Shown: positions 1 to 7,754 of the stretch, piece by piece
How positions within the stretch are numbered: the stretch's first letter is position 1
Layout: every line of letters begins with the position of its first letter
Assembly: GCA_002452745.1 (NCBI GenBank)
Contig: DKFC01000006.1
Coordinates: 5,782 to 69,781, forward strand
Length of the DNA: 64,000 nucleotides
Reading direction: 5' to 3'
Origin: Firmicutes bacterium UBA6806
GTDB taxonomy: Bacteria; Bacillota; Clostridia; Peptostreptococcales; Acidaminobacteraceae
Notes under the pieces: model-generated
The model's database searches: none
Told to the model about the DNA's origin: nothing
Seen by the model: the letters and a program-made list of their open reading frames with translations, nothing else
Made by a program: the position numbers and the translations under genes

Positions 1-1077
1 AGCGCAGGGCTTGCAGCAGCTTTTAATGCACCCCTCGCAGGGGTTGTCTTTGCACTTGAAGAAATTTTCAAATACTTTTCACCGATGATTTTGTTGGCAA
101 CAACTGGAGCGGCTGTTGCAGCTGATTTTGTCTCAAAAAATTTCTTTGGGCTGAATCCTGTGTTCCAATTTGAAGTGACTACCTTACTTGGATTGAAAGA
201 ATACTGGCTGTTGATTCCCCTTGGCATCATTTTAGGGGTATTGGGTGCACTGTACAATTCGGTATTGCTTGGAACACAAAAGATATATGGTAAAGCACGC
301 TTTTTAACTGAAAACAATCGGATTGTAGTGCCTTTTTTAATTGCGGGCATCTTTGGACTGGCTTTCCCGTATGTACTGGGAGGCGGGCATAAAATTTTTG
401 AATTTCTCGAACCGGAAACGGGCTTGACATTTCTGGCAGTTCTTTTGATTTTAAAATTCTTATTCTCCATGATTAGCTTTGGCTCTGGAGCACCTGGCGG
501 CATCTTTTTTCCACTGCTGGTATTAGGTGCAACAATTGGTGCGATATTTGCAAAATTCAGCATCCTATTTTTGGATCTTTCACCATCTCTTTTTTACAAT
601 ATTATTATTTTGGCCATGGCGGGTCTTTTTGCGGCAATTGTAAGAGCACCAATTACTGGCATTGTTCTGATTATGGAGATGACAGGGTCGCTGAGCCACA
701 TGCTGTCACTGACCATTGTCTCGATGATAGCCTTCATCGTTGCAGATCGACTAAAAAGTCCTCCTATATATGATGCGTTACTTGATAACTTGGCATTACA
801 ACATAAGCATGTTGACGAAGAAGAACATACGCACAAAATTATAGTGGAACTCGTGGTACAGCATGAATCTGCATTTGAAAACAAGGCGGTAAAAGAGATT
901 GGTTGGCCTAAGAAGAGCTTGCTAGTCAGCGTCAAAAGGGGCGAAAAAGAGCTCATTCCCAAAGGTGATACGAAGCTGATGGTGGGAGATTACTTATTTG
1001 TGTTGACAGATATCAACAGCGAATGGTGTAGCCGTGAAGAACTTGAGACACTAAATAAAGGTCAATCTGAAAAATAG
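1..1077 (+). CDS. ClC-family chloride channel/transporter, 5'-truncated, with C-terminal TrkA-C domain
   Basis: The reading frame is open from base 1, so the gene begins before the window. The first visible residues, AAAFNAPLAGVVFALEE, are a ClC hallmark. A second hallmark, GSGAPGGIFFPLL (bases about 487-525), carries the GxFxP anion-pathway segment. Several hydrophobic helices follow, and the last 80 or so residues form a soluble TrkA-C (RCK_C) domain ending in a VGDYLFVLTD-type strand, which usually binds a small regulatory ligand. The family moves chloride, or exchanges chloride for protons, across the membrane. The N-terminal GREGP region that would separate channel from exchanger lies outside the window. 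The stop is at 1075-1077. Confidence 0.93.
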   Translation, partial: SAGLAAAFNAPLAGVVFALEEIFKYFSPMILLATTGAAVAADFVSKNFFGLNPVFQFEVTTLLGLKEYWLLIPLGIILGVLGALYNSVLLGTQKIYGKARFLTENNRIVVPFLIAGIFGLAFPYVLGGGHKIFEFLEPETGLTFLAVLLILKFLFSMISFGSGAPGGIFFPLLVLGATIGAIFAKFSILFLDLSPSLFYNIIILAMAGLFAAIVRAPITGIVLIMEMTGSLSHMLSLTIVSMIAFIVADRLKSPPIYDALLDNLALQHKHVDEEEHTHKIIVELVVQHESAFENKAVKEIGWPKKSLLVSVKRGEKELIPKGDTKLMVGDYLFVLTDINSEWCSREELETLNKGQSEK

Positions 1078-1104
1078 GGACAGAAATTAAAACAAGCCCT
1101 GGGT

Positions 1105-1674
1105 TTACTTGAAGCGAACAGGCGATAAGAGTGCTTCAGCAAAAGAGAGATAATTGTCCTTGGATTCTAAGCAGAACAGACTGTCTTCACTTGGAGCTGT
1201 TATGTATACAGTGGGATAGCTCGAGAGGACAAAATAACAATTTGATGAGAGCTTCCAAAGAGGGGCGTCAAGACTCATAAAATAGAGCTTTAGCTGAAGG
1301 GTTTCAAGCGTTACTTGGAATTGTTCGGCTAAAGTGAGCATGTTGTGGTTGGAACTGGCGTCAAGACACGATAAAAGGGCCTCGGTGTCAATTAGATAGT
1401 CACAGGCCCAGCGGATAGCTCTAATTTCGTTTCTATCAACTTGAATTCTTTGTGTACTGATGCTTGAAATAGTACAAATTTGGGCTGTAAAAAAATGACC
1501 CAGTTCATGCGAAAGAATCATTCTAAATTCAGTTTCATCTTCAATTTCACTGTTCATGACGATGATGTCATGGGAGTCGTCGTGATAAAAAAAACCGTTT
1601 ACAGCCTCAGGTAGTTCATCGCTGAGGTTGAATTGTATGCCCATTTTCTCCATCAAGTTGAGCAGGGTATCCAT
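1105..1674 (-). CDS. ImmA/IrrE-family metallopeptidase
   Basis: A 189-residue protein with a zinc-protease motif HELGH at residues 56-60 (H56, E57, H60). This matches the ImmA/IrrE (DUF955) family, which cleaves or inactivates a partner XRE repressor, as ImmA does to ImmR in ICEBs1. It sits 18 bp downstream of an XRE repressor gene on the same strand, the usual ImmR-ImmA order. The C-terminal half is divergent and I do not recognise it. The likely role is to relieve repression by its neighbour upon stress. The specific target is inferred from gene order only. Confidence 0.85.
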   Translation of the reverse strand: MDTLLNLMEKMGIQFNLSDELPEAVNGFFYHDDSHDIIVMNSEIEDETEFRMILSHELGHFFTAQICTISSISTQRIQVDRNEIRAIRWACDYLIDTEALLSCLDASSNHNMLTLAEQFQVTLETLQLKLYFMSLDAPLWKLSSNCYFVLSSYPTVYITAPSEDSLFCLESKDNYLSFAEALLSPVRFK

Positions 1675-1692
1675 GAGAGCCTCCTAATGGAA

Positions 1693-2010
1693 TTACTTGT
1701 TTTTAGCGTTTTTGGATTTAAGCGCTTCTATCAAATCTCTGACGAGCTTTAAATCATCGTCGGTTAAATCTTCTGTGGTGTTAAACGCCAAAATTTCTTC
1801 TGAATATCGTTTGATATTGGTTCTACCGAGCAGGTAATCGGTGGACACATCAAAAAAGTCAGCAATAACAGATAGAATTTCGTTATCTGGTGACCGTTTT
1901 CCCGTTTCATACATGGCAATTGACCCTTTGGAAATATTGAGCTTATCAGCCAATTCCTTTTGTGTCAACCCATTTTCTTTTCGAAGTTGTTTCAATCTAT
2001 TTTCAATCAT
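1693..2010 (-). CDS. XRE-family transcriptional repressor (ImmR-like)
   Basis: A 105-residue protein starting MIENRLKQLRKENGLTQ, with a Cro/CI helix-turn-helix over residues about 5-60 and an acidic, Lys-rich C-terminal tail. I chose the ATG at 2010. The frame is open to a TTG at 2049, but that start has no ribosome site. The gene is co-oriented with the ImmA-type protease gene and divergent from a second small XRE gene at 2167, leaving about 155 bp of shared control region. By family it should repress promoters in that region. Its repressor role is inferred. Confidence 0.88.
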   Translation of the reverse strand: MIENRLKQLRKENGLTQKELADKLNISKGSIAMYETGKRSPDNEILSVIADFFDVSTDYLLGRTNIKRYSEEILAFNTTEDLTDDDLKLVRDLIEALKSKNAKNK

Positions 2011-2105
2011 TTTATCACCCAAACCAATAATATCACAATTAGTGAGCAAATATAAAGAATAAGTTTATTTTGAGATAATGAATATAACGAAATGTAGGTT
2101 TATAT

Positions 2106-2134
2106 TTGACAAAAGTAACCAAACGTGATATTTT
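2106..2134 (+). promoter_or_regulatory. Sigma-A-type promoter for the small XRE gene
   Basis: TTGACA at 2106-2111, a 17-bp spacer, then TATTTT at 2129-2134. It lies in the divergent region between the two XRE genes, 33 bp before the TTG start at 2167. An AGGAGG ribosome site follows at 2156-2161. Confidence 0.7.
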
Positions 2135-2166
2135 TTAAATAAAACGATAGGAAATAGGAGGCTCAA

Positions 2167-2370
2167 TTGAATCGAATTGCTAAACATCGTGAACGGCTTG
2201 GAATATCACAGAGAAAACTTGCAAATGACCTTGGGGTGTCCAGTGCCACAGTGGCCATGTGGGAAACTGGAAGAAGAACGCCCTCGTTAAAAACAGCAAA
2301 TTTAATAGCGCGTTATTTTAATACGACCATAGAGTCCATTTTTTTTAACGAAAAAGATAACGATAAGTGA
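2167..2370 (+). CDS. Small XRE/Cro-type DNA-binding protein
   Basis: A 67-residue protein that is almost only a helix-turn-helix domain (residues about 3-58: RLGISQRKLANDLGVSS, then MWETGRRTPS). The start is TTG at 2167, set by AGGAGG five bases upstream. It is divergent from the ImmR-like repressor, the position occupied by Cro- or Xis-like regulators in phages and integrative elements. A short gene of unknown function follows. It is probably a regulator of the same small module. No phage structural, integrase or conjugation gene is nearby, so the module may be a remnant or domesticated. Confidence 0.82.
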   Translation: MNRIAKHRERLGISQRKLANDLGVSSATVAMWETGRRTPSLKTANLIARYFNTTIESIFFNEKDNDK

Positions 2371-2436
2371 TTTTTTTTGGTATTTGACCACGAATGGTTG
2401 GATAATACCTTGCTTTGGTTTCGTTTAGGAGGAAAT

Positions 2437-2664
2437 ATGAAATTAAATATATGCAAGACAATGAGGGAATACAGAGAGCTGATTGAAGCCTACCAAAAGA
2501 GCGGTGAAACCGTTACGCTTTATGGAAGAGATCAAAAGTATTTGAACCGCGGAATTGTTACTCTGGTGAACAATCACAGCTTTACAATCAGGGAGACGTA
2601 TAATTCTAAGATTATCGTTGAATTTGAAGACATGCTCATAAATGAATATTACATAGGATCGTAA
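2437..2664 (+). CDS. Hypothetical small protein
   Basis: I do not recognise this 75-residue protein. The start at 2437 is chosen because AGGAGG lies just before it, although the frame is open upstream to about 2377. The first 25 residues look helical and charged. The rest alternates beta-type stretches (VTLYGRD, RGIVTLVNNHSFTIRE, KIIVEFEDMLI), a pattern reminiscent of small SH3-like or YolD-type folds; this is only a resemblance. It follows the mini-XRE gene by 66 bp and is probably cotranscribed with it. A hairpin follows at 2668. Confidence 0.6.
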   Translation: MKLNICKTMREYRELIEAYQKSGETVTLYGRDQKYLNRGIVTLVNNHSFTIRETYNSKIIVEFEDMLINEYYIGS

Positions 2665-2667
2665 AAA

Positions 2668-2693
2668 GTGCTGGCAGAGATGCCGGCATTTTG
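2668..2693 (+). terminator. Terminator-like hairpin after the small XRE operon
   Basis: Nine-bp stem GTGCTGGCA / TGCCGGCAT (two wobble pairs) with a GAGA loop, followed by TTTTG. It separates the regulatory island from the sigma-54-controlled antiporter. Confidence 0.55.
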
Positions 2694-2727
2694 AAATTTA
2701 TTTCAAAACTTTTGAAACTTATTTCAA
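2691..2727 (+). promoter_or_regulatory. Tandem palindromic upstream activator site (candidate)
   Basis: Two near-identical 16-bp palindromes, TTGAAATTTATTTCAA (2691-2706) and TTGAAACTTATTTCAA (2712-2727), with starts 21 bp apart, i.e. two helical turns on the same DNA face. They lie about 85-120 bp before the sigma-54 promoter, a normal distance for an NtrC-type enhancer. The likely binder is the activator encoded at 6347-7708. Confidence 0.65.
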
Positions 2728-2811
2728 TTTCTCCTGTCTTTGCTAAGGCCAAGATGATGACATAATGCTTGAATCTGTTGCAAACACAGCAGACGCATTT
2801 TCAGAAAATTC

Positions 2812-2827
2812 TGGCACATTCTTTGCA
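2812..2827 (+). promoter_or_regulatory. Sigma-54 (RpoN) -24/-12 promoter
   Basis: TGGCAC at 2812-2817, five bases, then TTGCA at 2823-2827: an exact match to the TGGCAC-N5-TTGCW consensus. Transcription should start near 2838, which rules out the ATG at 2835 and supports the start at 2862 for the antiporter gene. Confidence 0.87.
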
Positions 2828-2861
2828 TTTTTAAATGGCATCAAAAAAAGGGGGAATTTTT

Positions 2862-4265
2862 ATGGAAGTGAGAAAACCGTATTTTTATGAAGCGCTATTG
2901 TCATTTGGGTGTTTAATGCTGGTAATGGGGATCGGCATTGCTGTATTTGGAGCGAATCCGCATATTCCCATGTTGATTGGAACTGCCATAGCAGCGGTAA
3001 TTGCCCTAAAAATCGGATATGATTGGAAGACCATTGAAGAGAGCATGTTTGACGGGATTAGACAGGCACTGCAAGCAGTGGTCATACTGGCGATTATTGG
3101 GGTTTTAATTGGTGTTTGGATTCTTTCAGGAGTTGTGCCATCCATGATTTACTTTGGACTCAATATACTGACGCCTAAGATATTTTTAGTGGCGACGGTA
3201 TTGATTTGCTCAATTACCTCTTTGGCAACGGGAACTTCTTGGGGAACTGCTGGCACAATTGGGATAGCACTCATGGGAATAGCCCACGGCATGGGAATAC
3301 CAGCACCAGTTGCGGCAGGTGCGATCATCTCAGGGGCTTATTTTGGAGACAAGATGTCACCACTGTCAGATACGACTAATTTAGCACCTGCTATGGCGGG
3401 AACTGATGTATTTACGCATGTTAAGTACATGTTGAAGCCTACTTTGGTGGCATACAGCATCACGTTGATCTTCTTCGGATTTATGGGTGCAAAATACGGC
3501 GGGATGAGTGCCGACTTATCAGCGATTGAGGTGATGAAGACCGGCTTAGTCAGCAATTTTCAGATTTCGCCGATTCTATTGATTCCACCTATTGCCGTTA
3601 TCTTTGCCATTTCTAGAAAAGTACCTGCAATTCCCGGCATCTTTCTGGGGATTGTCCTTGGAGCAGTGCTTGGACCTATTTTACAGGGTGTTGACTTTGG
3701 TCAGATATTATCAGCTGCATATGATGGTTATGTGAGTGAAACGGGTGTAGAATCCATTGACAGCCTCTTGACAGCAGGCGGTCTAATCAACATGATGTAC
3801 TCTATCTCTCTGACGATTCTGGCCATGATGTTTGGCGGTATCATGGAAAAAACCCGACAGCTCGAAGTGATTGTCGAAAAACTGTTGAGGGGTGTGAAGT
3901 CTGCACAGAGCTTGATTGTGCTCACCATAGCGACTTGCATCGGCAGCAATATGACCATGCCGGAACAGTATATCGCAATTGTCCTTCCGGGGAGAATGTA
4001 CTCGAGTGCTTACAGAGAGCGTGGACTACATCCCAAGACGCTGTCAAATGCTCTTGAATCAGCTGGAACGCTGACGTCGGCACTAATTCCGTGGAACACT
4101 TGCGGGGTGTTCTTGTTGGGAGTATTAGGGGTTTCCACCTTCGAGTATGCACCCTATGCCATTTTCAATTACACCATGCCCATTGTGGTGATTGTCATGA
4201 GCTACTTGGGCTTATTGGTTGCCAAGATTGAAGATGATCCTGAAACCGTATTGGAAGCCGTATAA
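2862..4265 (+). CDS. NhaC-family Na+/H+ (or substrate/Na+) antiporter
   Basis: A 467-residue polytopic membrane protein with about 11-12 hydrophobic helices and the family segments ATGTSWGTAGTIG (residues about 127-139) and GAYFGDKMSPLSDTTNLA, typical of NhaC. The family includes Na+/H+ antiporters and MleN-type malate/lactate exchangers, so the substrate is open. The start at 2862 has a GGGGG ribosome site and lies downstream of the predicted sigma-54 start site; the in-frame ATG at 2835 would precede transcription. The next genes encode a kinase with an amino-acid-type binding domain and a sigma-54 activator. Together they suggest that an extracellular solute, possibly an amino acid or organic acid, induces this carrier. 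Confidence 0.88.
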   Translation: MEVRKPYFYEALLSFGCLMLVMGIGIAVFGANPHIPMLIGTAIAAVIALKIGYDWKTIEESMFDGIRQALQAVVILAIIGVLIGVWILSGVVPSMIYFGLNILTPKIFLVATVLICSITSLATGTSWGTAGTIGIALMGIAHGMGIPAPVAAGAIISGAYFGDKMSPLSDTTNLAPAMAGTDVFTHVKYMLKPTLVAYSITLIFFGFMGAKYGGMSADLSAIEVMKTGLVSNFQISPILLIPPIAVIFAISRKVPAIPGIFLGIVLGAVLGPILQGVDFGQILSAAYDGYVSETGVESIDSLLTAGGLINMMYSISLTILAMMFGGIMEKTRQLEVIVEKLLRGVKSAQSLIVLTIATCIGSNMTMPEQYIAIVLPGRMYSSAYRERGLHPKTLSNALESAGTLTSALIPWNTCGVFLLGVLGVSTFEYAPYAIFNYTMPIVVIVMSYLGLLVAKIEDDPETVLEAV

Positions 4266-4305
4266 AGTGACTTCATCATCGGTTGAAATCCATAGTCTGT
4301 GATAT

Positions 4306-4339
4306 AATAATGGAGTTGGCGCATGCCAATTCCATTATT
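4306..4339 (+). terminator. Strong hairpin after the antiporter gene
   Basis: A 15-bp stem AATAATGGAGTTGGC / GCCAATTCCATTATT (one wobble) with a GCAT loop, followed by GTATTT. The T-run is weak, so it may be a partial terminator or an mRNA-stability element that lowers expression of the downstream regulator genes. Confidence 0.6.
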
Positions 4340-4380
4340 GTATTTATGTGTGTTTTTATTTTCGAGCAAAAGGGGTTGCC

Positions 4381-6369
4381 ATGAAGCGTAGAACACTATT
4401 CGTCATTTTGATATTTTCTACAATGTTTGTACTCTATCTCAACCAAATGCTCCTACTGGAGTATGATACCAATATTGTAGAGTATATCTACTACTCGCTG
4501 CCTCAGGGGGAAGCGGAGGCGGACTATTTGAAGACACGTGACCATTTGATTTATGGAGGGAATATCAATGAACCACCACTTGGAATCGAGGATTCTGAAA
4601 CGGGTCAATCATTGGGACTTGTTGTGGACTACATGAACGCCATTTCAATTCAAATTGGAGTTCCAATTGTGTCTAAGCCCATGATCTGGAATGAGGCCCT
4701 TGTGGCACTTTCAGAAGGAGAAACAGACCTCTGTGACATGATTCCCTCAGAGGAGAGAAGCCGGCGATTTGACTTTTCAAAGCCGCTCTATGACCTGAAA
4801 GGGGTTATTGTCGTCAAGGGATCAACGGATCAAGGGGTGAATAAATACCATTTGGAGGATAAGGTCATTGCAGCACAAAGAGGTGATTATGCAATAGAGG
4901 TCATCCGTAAATTCAATAAGCGCGTCACCATAATTGAAGTGGACAATGTATCGGATGCACTGAACCTGCTGGAATCTGCGCAAGTGGATGCAGTGGTTGG
5001 AGACGAGCCGGTGATTTGGTATTATATCAACGAGCTTCCGGTAATGAATAACATGACGGTAATCAGAGAACCCATCTATGAGCTCAGCTGTTCAGTTGCC
5101 GTTCCCAAAGGTGAAAAAGAACTACTAAACGTCATGAACCGCGCGATTTTTGAACTGAGGCGAAATGGGACTCTTCAAAAGATAAACGACAAGTGGATGG
5201 GCTATTCTCTTTTGTTAAACGAAAATACAGATGCAGAAAAACTGAGGACGGGACTGTTTATGCTGACGGGATTTTTGGGAATTGTCATCGTCTTAATCGT
5301 CTTGGGAAATCGGCGATTGAATTCGATTATTGCTTACAAGACAAGAGAACTTCAGTTTACATTTGACAGTTTAAACAGTCTGATGGTGGTCTTAAATGAG
5401 GAAAAGTGTATTGTCAATATCAATCAGGCCTTCCTCAAGTTCGTGGAGATGGAACGAGACAGCGTCCTTGGAAAACATTATACTGCATTTGAAATTCTTG
5501 AAAAGGCATTTAAAGGAGAATCTGTATTTCAGTTTGGCGGCAATTTATATGAGTTAAAAACTCAGGACAATCGAATTATCATGATTAGGGACATAACTTA
5601 TGAAAAAATCAAGGAACAGCAGCTAATTCACAACAATCGAATGGAGGCAATCGGGCAATTGGCTTCAGGGGTTGCTCATGAGCTCAGAAATCCTCTGGGA
5701 GTGATGCGAAACTCAACATATCTGCTGAAGGATGTCTTGGAGACGCCTAACCAGTTAACTGACAGGGCTATTTCTTCAATAGATGCCTCTATTGAAAGGG
5801 CCAGTCTCATTATAGACAACTTGCTGAATTTTTCCAGAATCGGCGCTGGCAGTGCCAAATGCGTAAGGGTTTGTGATTTGCTTGAAGAGACCATCGAATA
5901 TTTCAGAGGGTCTACTAAATACAAGGAAATTCAGTTTAAATTAAATCGCGGTGTGCTCGCTTCTGGGGAAGAGATTACCTTTGTGACAAACGAGAATTCG
6001 CTTAGACATATTGTCATCAATCTGCTTTCAAATGCATGTGATGCCATAGAGGAAAGAGGCGAAATAGAAGTTGGGTGTTCAATTGATGTAAAAGAAGGCG
6101 AAGACGAACTCACCGTGCAGGTGTGCGATTCTGGAAGGGGGATTGAAGAGGCGGAAATGGAACGACTATTTGATCCGTTTTACACCACGAAACCACCGGG
6201 AGAGGGCACGGGATTAGGACTCTATATTGTCTATACGGAACTAAAGAAGATAAATGGATATATCCATATAAACAGTCAAAAAGCTCAGGGTACTTGTTTT
6301 ACAGTGACTTTAAAATCAATTCATGGTGATAGCAATGGAGGGCAGAATGAAGATTCTAATGATAGATGA
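4381..6369 (+). CDS. Hybrid sensor histidine kinase with solute-binding (SBP_bac_3) sensor domain
   Basis: A 662-residue protein with an N-terminal membrane helix (residues about 6-22), an extracellular SBP_bac_3-type domain (about 50-270), a second membrane helix (about 280-302), a PAS-like region (about 310-400), a HisKA domain with phospho-acceptor H433 in GVAHELRNPL, and an HATPase domain (NLLSNACDAI, DSGRGIEE, GTGLGLYIV). This is the NtrB-like kinase class. The sensor domain resembles polar amino-acid-binding proteins. The ATG at 4381 follows AAAGGGG; the upstream in-frame ATG at 4348 lacks a ribosome site. The gene overlaps the response regulator gene by 23 bp, so the two form one operon and almost certainly one two-component pair. 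Confidence 0.92.
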   Translation: MKRRTLFVILIFSTMFVLYLNQMLLLEYDTNIVEYIYYSLPQGEAEADYLKTRDHLIYGGNINEPPLGIEDSETGQSLGLVVDYMNAISIQIGVPIVSKPMIWNEALVALSEGETDLCDMIPSEERSRRFDFSKPLYDLKGVIVVKGSTDQGVNKYHLEDKVIAAQRGDYAIEVIRKFNKRVTIIEVDNVSDALNLLESAQVDAVVGDEPVIWYYINELPVMNNMTVIREPIYELSCSVAVPKGEKELLNVMNRAIFELRRNGTLQKINDKWMGYSLLLNENTDAEKLRTGLFMLTGFLGIVIVLIVLGNRRLNSIIAYKTRELQFTFDSLNSLMVVLNEEKCIVNINQAFLKFVEMERDSVLGKHYTAFEILEKAFKGESVFQFGGNLYELKTQDNRIIMIRDITYEKIKEQQLIHNNRMEAIGQLASGVAHELRNPLGVMRNSTYLLKDVLETPNQLTDRAISSIDASIERASLIIDNLLNFSRIGAGSAKCVRVCDLLEETIEYFRGSTKYKEIQFKLNRGVLASGEEITFVTNENSLRHIVINLLSNACDAIEERGEIEVGCSIDVKEGEDELTVQVCDSGRGIEEAEMERLFDPFYTTKPPGEGTGLGLYIVYTELKKINGYIHINSQKAQGTCFTVTLKSIHGDSNGGQNEDSNDR

Positions 6370-7708
6370 TGACTTGGATTTCAGAGAGCTTCTTAAAATC
6401 ATACTGGAGAGAAAGGGATATGAAGTTGTAGAATCTAGCAGTGGCGAGAGAGGAATACAGCTTCTCGAGAACAACGAATTTGATATTGTTCTGACGGACA
6501 TGAGAATGTCGGGAATATCAGGTATAAAAGTACTGGAATTTATTTCTGGCATGGACGAAAGCGAACGTATGAAACCTGACTGCATCATGATTACTGGGTA
6601 TGGGAGTATTGAAAATGCCGTGGAGGCAATTCGAAAAGGTGCATTCTCTTATTTTATCAAGAGCAACAACCCCGAGGAACTGATTTTTGAAATTGAAAAA
6701 ATCGCCAAGATGAGAAGACTGGCGCTTGAAAATACCAGGCTCAAAAGGGAGTATGCTCAGTCTGATTACATGCTAAAGTCTGATAATCCGATTTTTTCTG
6801 AAGTGATAAGGGCGGCTGAAAAGGTGGCTTCAACAGATGCCAACGTACTTTTGCTGGGAGAGTCGGGTGTTGGAAAAGAAGTCATCGCCAGATATATACA
6901 CCAGTGCAGTAGACGTGGAGGAGATGTCTTTGTCCCTGTGAACTGCTATGCCTTTTCTGAGTCTATGATAGAAGCCGAACTCTATGGTCATGAGAAAGGG
7001 TCTTTTACAGGGGCAGTCACTTCTAGGATTGGCAGGTTTGAGGCTGCAAATGGTGGAACGCTGTTTTTAGATGAAATAGGAGAGATGCCCCTATCCACTC
7101 AAATTAAACTTTTGAGGAATATAGAGAACAAGGAAATTGAGCGAATTGGAAGCAATCAGATACTTAAAGTAGATTTTAGGCTCATATCGGCAACGAATAA
7201 AAACCTTGAAGAAGCCATTTCAACACGGATGTTTAGGGAAGATTTATACTACAGAATCAATACGGTTATTCTGGAGATTCCTCCTCTGCGAAGTCGAAAA
7301 GAGGATATTCCCCTCCTAATTGAATACTTTTTGATGAGGGCAAAGAGGGATATGAAGAAACAAGCTGTGGGCATGACAAACGAACTGCTTCAAACGCTGT
7401 ATCACTATGATTATCCAGGAAATATAAGGGAACTAAAGAACATTGTCGAACGACTACTCGTCTTCAGTGAAGGCAATGTGATGACCATTGAAGATCTCAA
7501 GAAAAATAGGATTATTGCTGGAGGGGATGCTTCTATCTCAAAGGGACATTTGACGCTGAGAGAAGTGAGATGCAAGGCAGAGAGGGCCTATATACAAGAA
7601 GTTCTGAAAGCAAATGATTTCGATTATGATGTTTCTGCAACAATACTTGGCATCAGCACCAGACAGTTGTACAATAAGATTAGGGAATATCAGCTGACTG
7701 AGTCCTGA
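6347..7708 (+). CDS. NtrC-type sigma-54-dependent response regulator
   Basis: A 453-residue protein with a receiver domain (residues about 1-120; phospho-acceptor D51 in VLTDMRM), an AAA+ sigma-54 activation domain (Walker A GESGVGKE at 171-178; L1 loop GSFTGA at 218-223, a common variant of GAFTGA; Walker B TLFLDEIGEM), and a C-terminal Fis-type helix-turn-helix (about 410-450). The start at 6347 has GGAGGGC just upstream; the frame is open to 6323. It should bind enhancer DNA and open RpoN promoters. The nearest RpoN promoter in the window is 2812-2827, with paired palindromes at 2691-2727 as the probable binding site. I saw no -24/-12 element before the following Nramp gene. Confidence 0.93.
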   Translation: MKILMIDDDLDFRELLKIILERKGYEVVESSSGERGIQLLENNEFDIVLTDMRMSGISGIKVLEFISGMDESERMKPDCIMITGYGSIENAVEAIRKGAFSYFIKSNNPEELIFEIEKIAKMRRLALENTRLKREYAQSDYMLKSDNPIFSEVIRAAEKVASTDANVLLLGESGVGKEVIARYIHQCSRRGGDVFVPVNCYAFSESMIEAELYGHEKGSFTGAVTSRIGRFEAANGGTLFLDEIGEMPLSTQIKLLRNIENKEIERIGSNQILKVDFRLISATNKNLEEAISTRMFREDLYYRINTVILEIPPLRSRKEDIPLLIEYFLMRAKRDMKKQAVGMTNELLQTLYHYDYPGNIRELKNIVERLLVFSEGNVMTIEDLKKNRIIAGGDASISKGHLTLREVRCKAERAYIQEVLKANDFDYDVSATILGISTRQLYNKIREYQLTES

Positions 7709-7754
7709 ATATTTTCAGCAGTTTCAACAATTTAGCAAAAAAGAGGAAGGAATT

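Noticed and set aside
594..962. 122-residue minus-strand frame opposite the ClC gene
   Set aside because: Ser/Thr-rich antisense reading; the plus-strand frame has clear ClC motifs.
2835..2861. Longer antiporter start at 2835
   Set aside because: The sigma-54 promoter predicts a transcript start near 2838, after this ATG, and a ribosome site lies before 2862.
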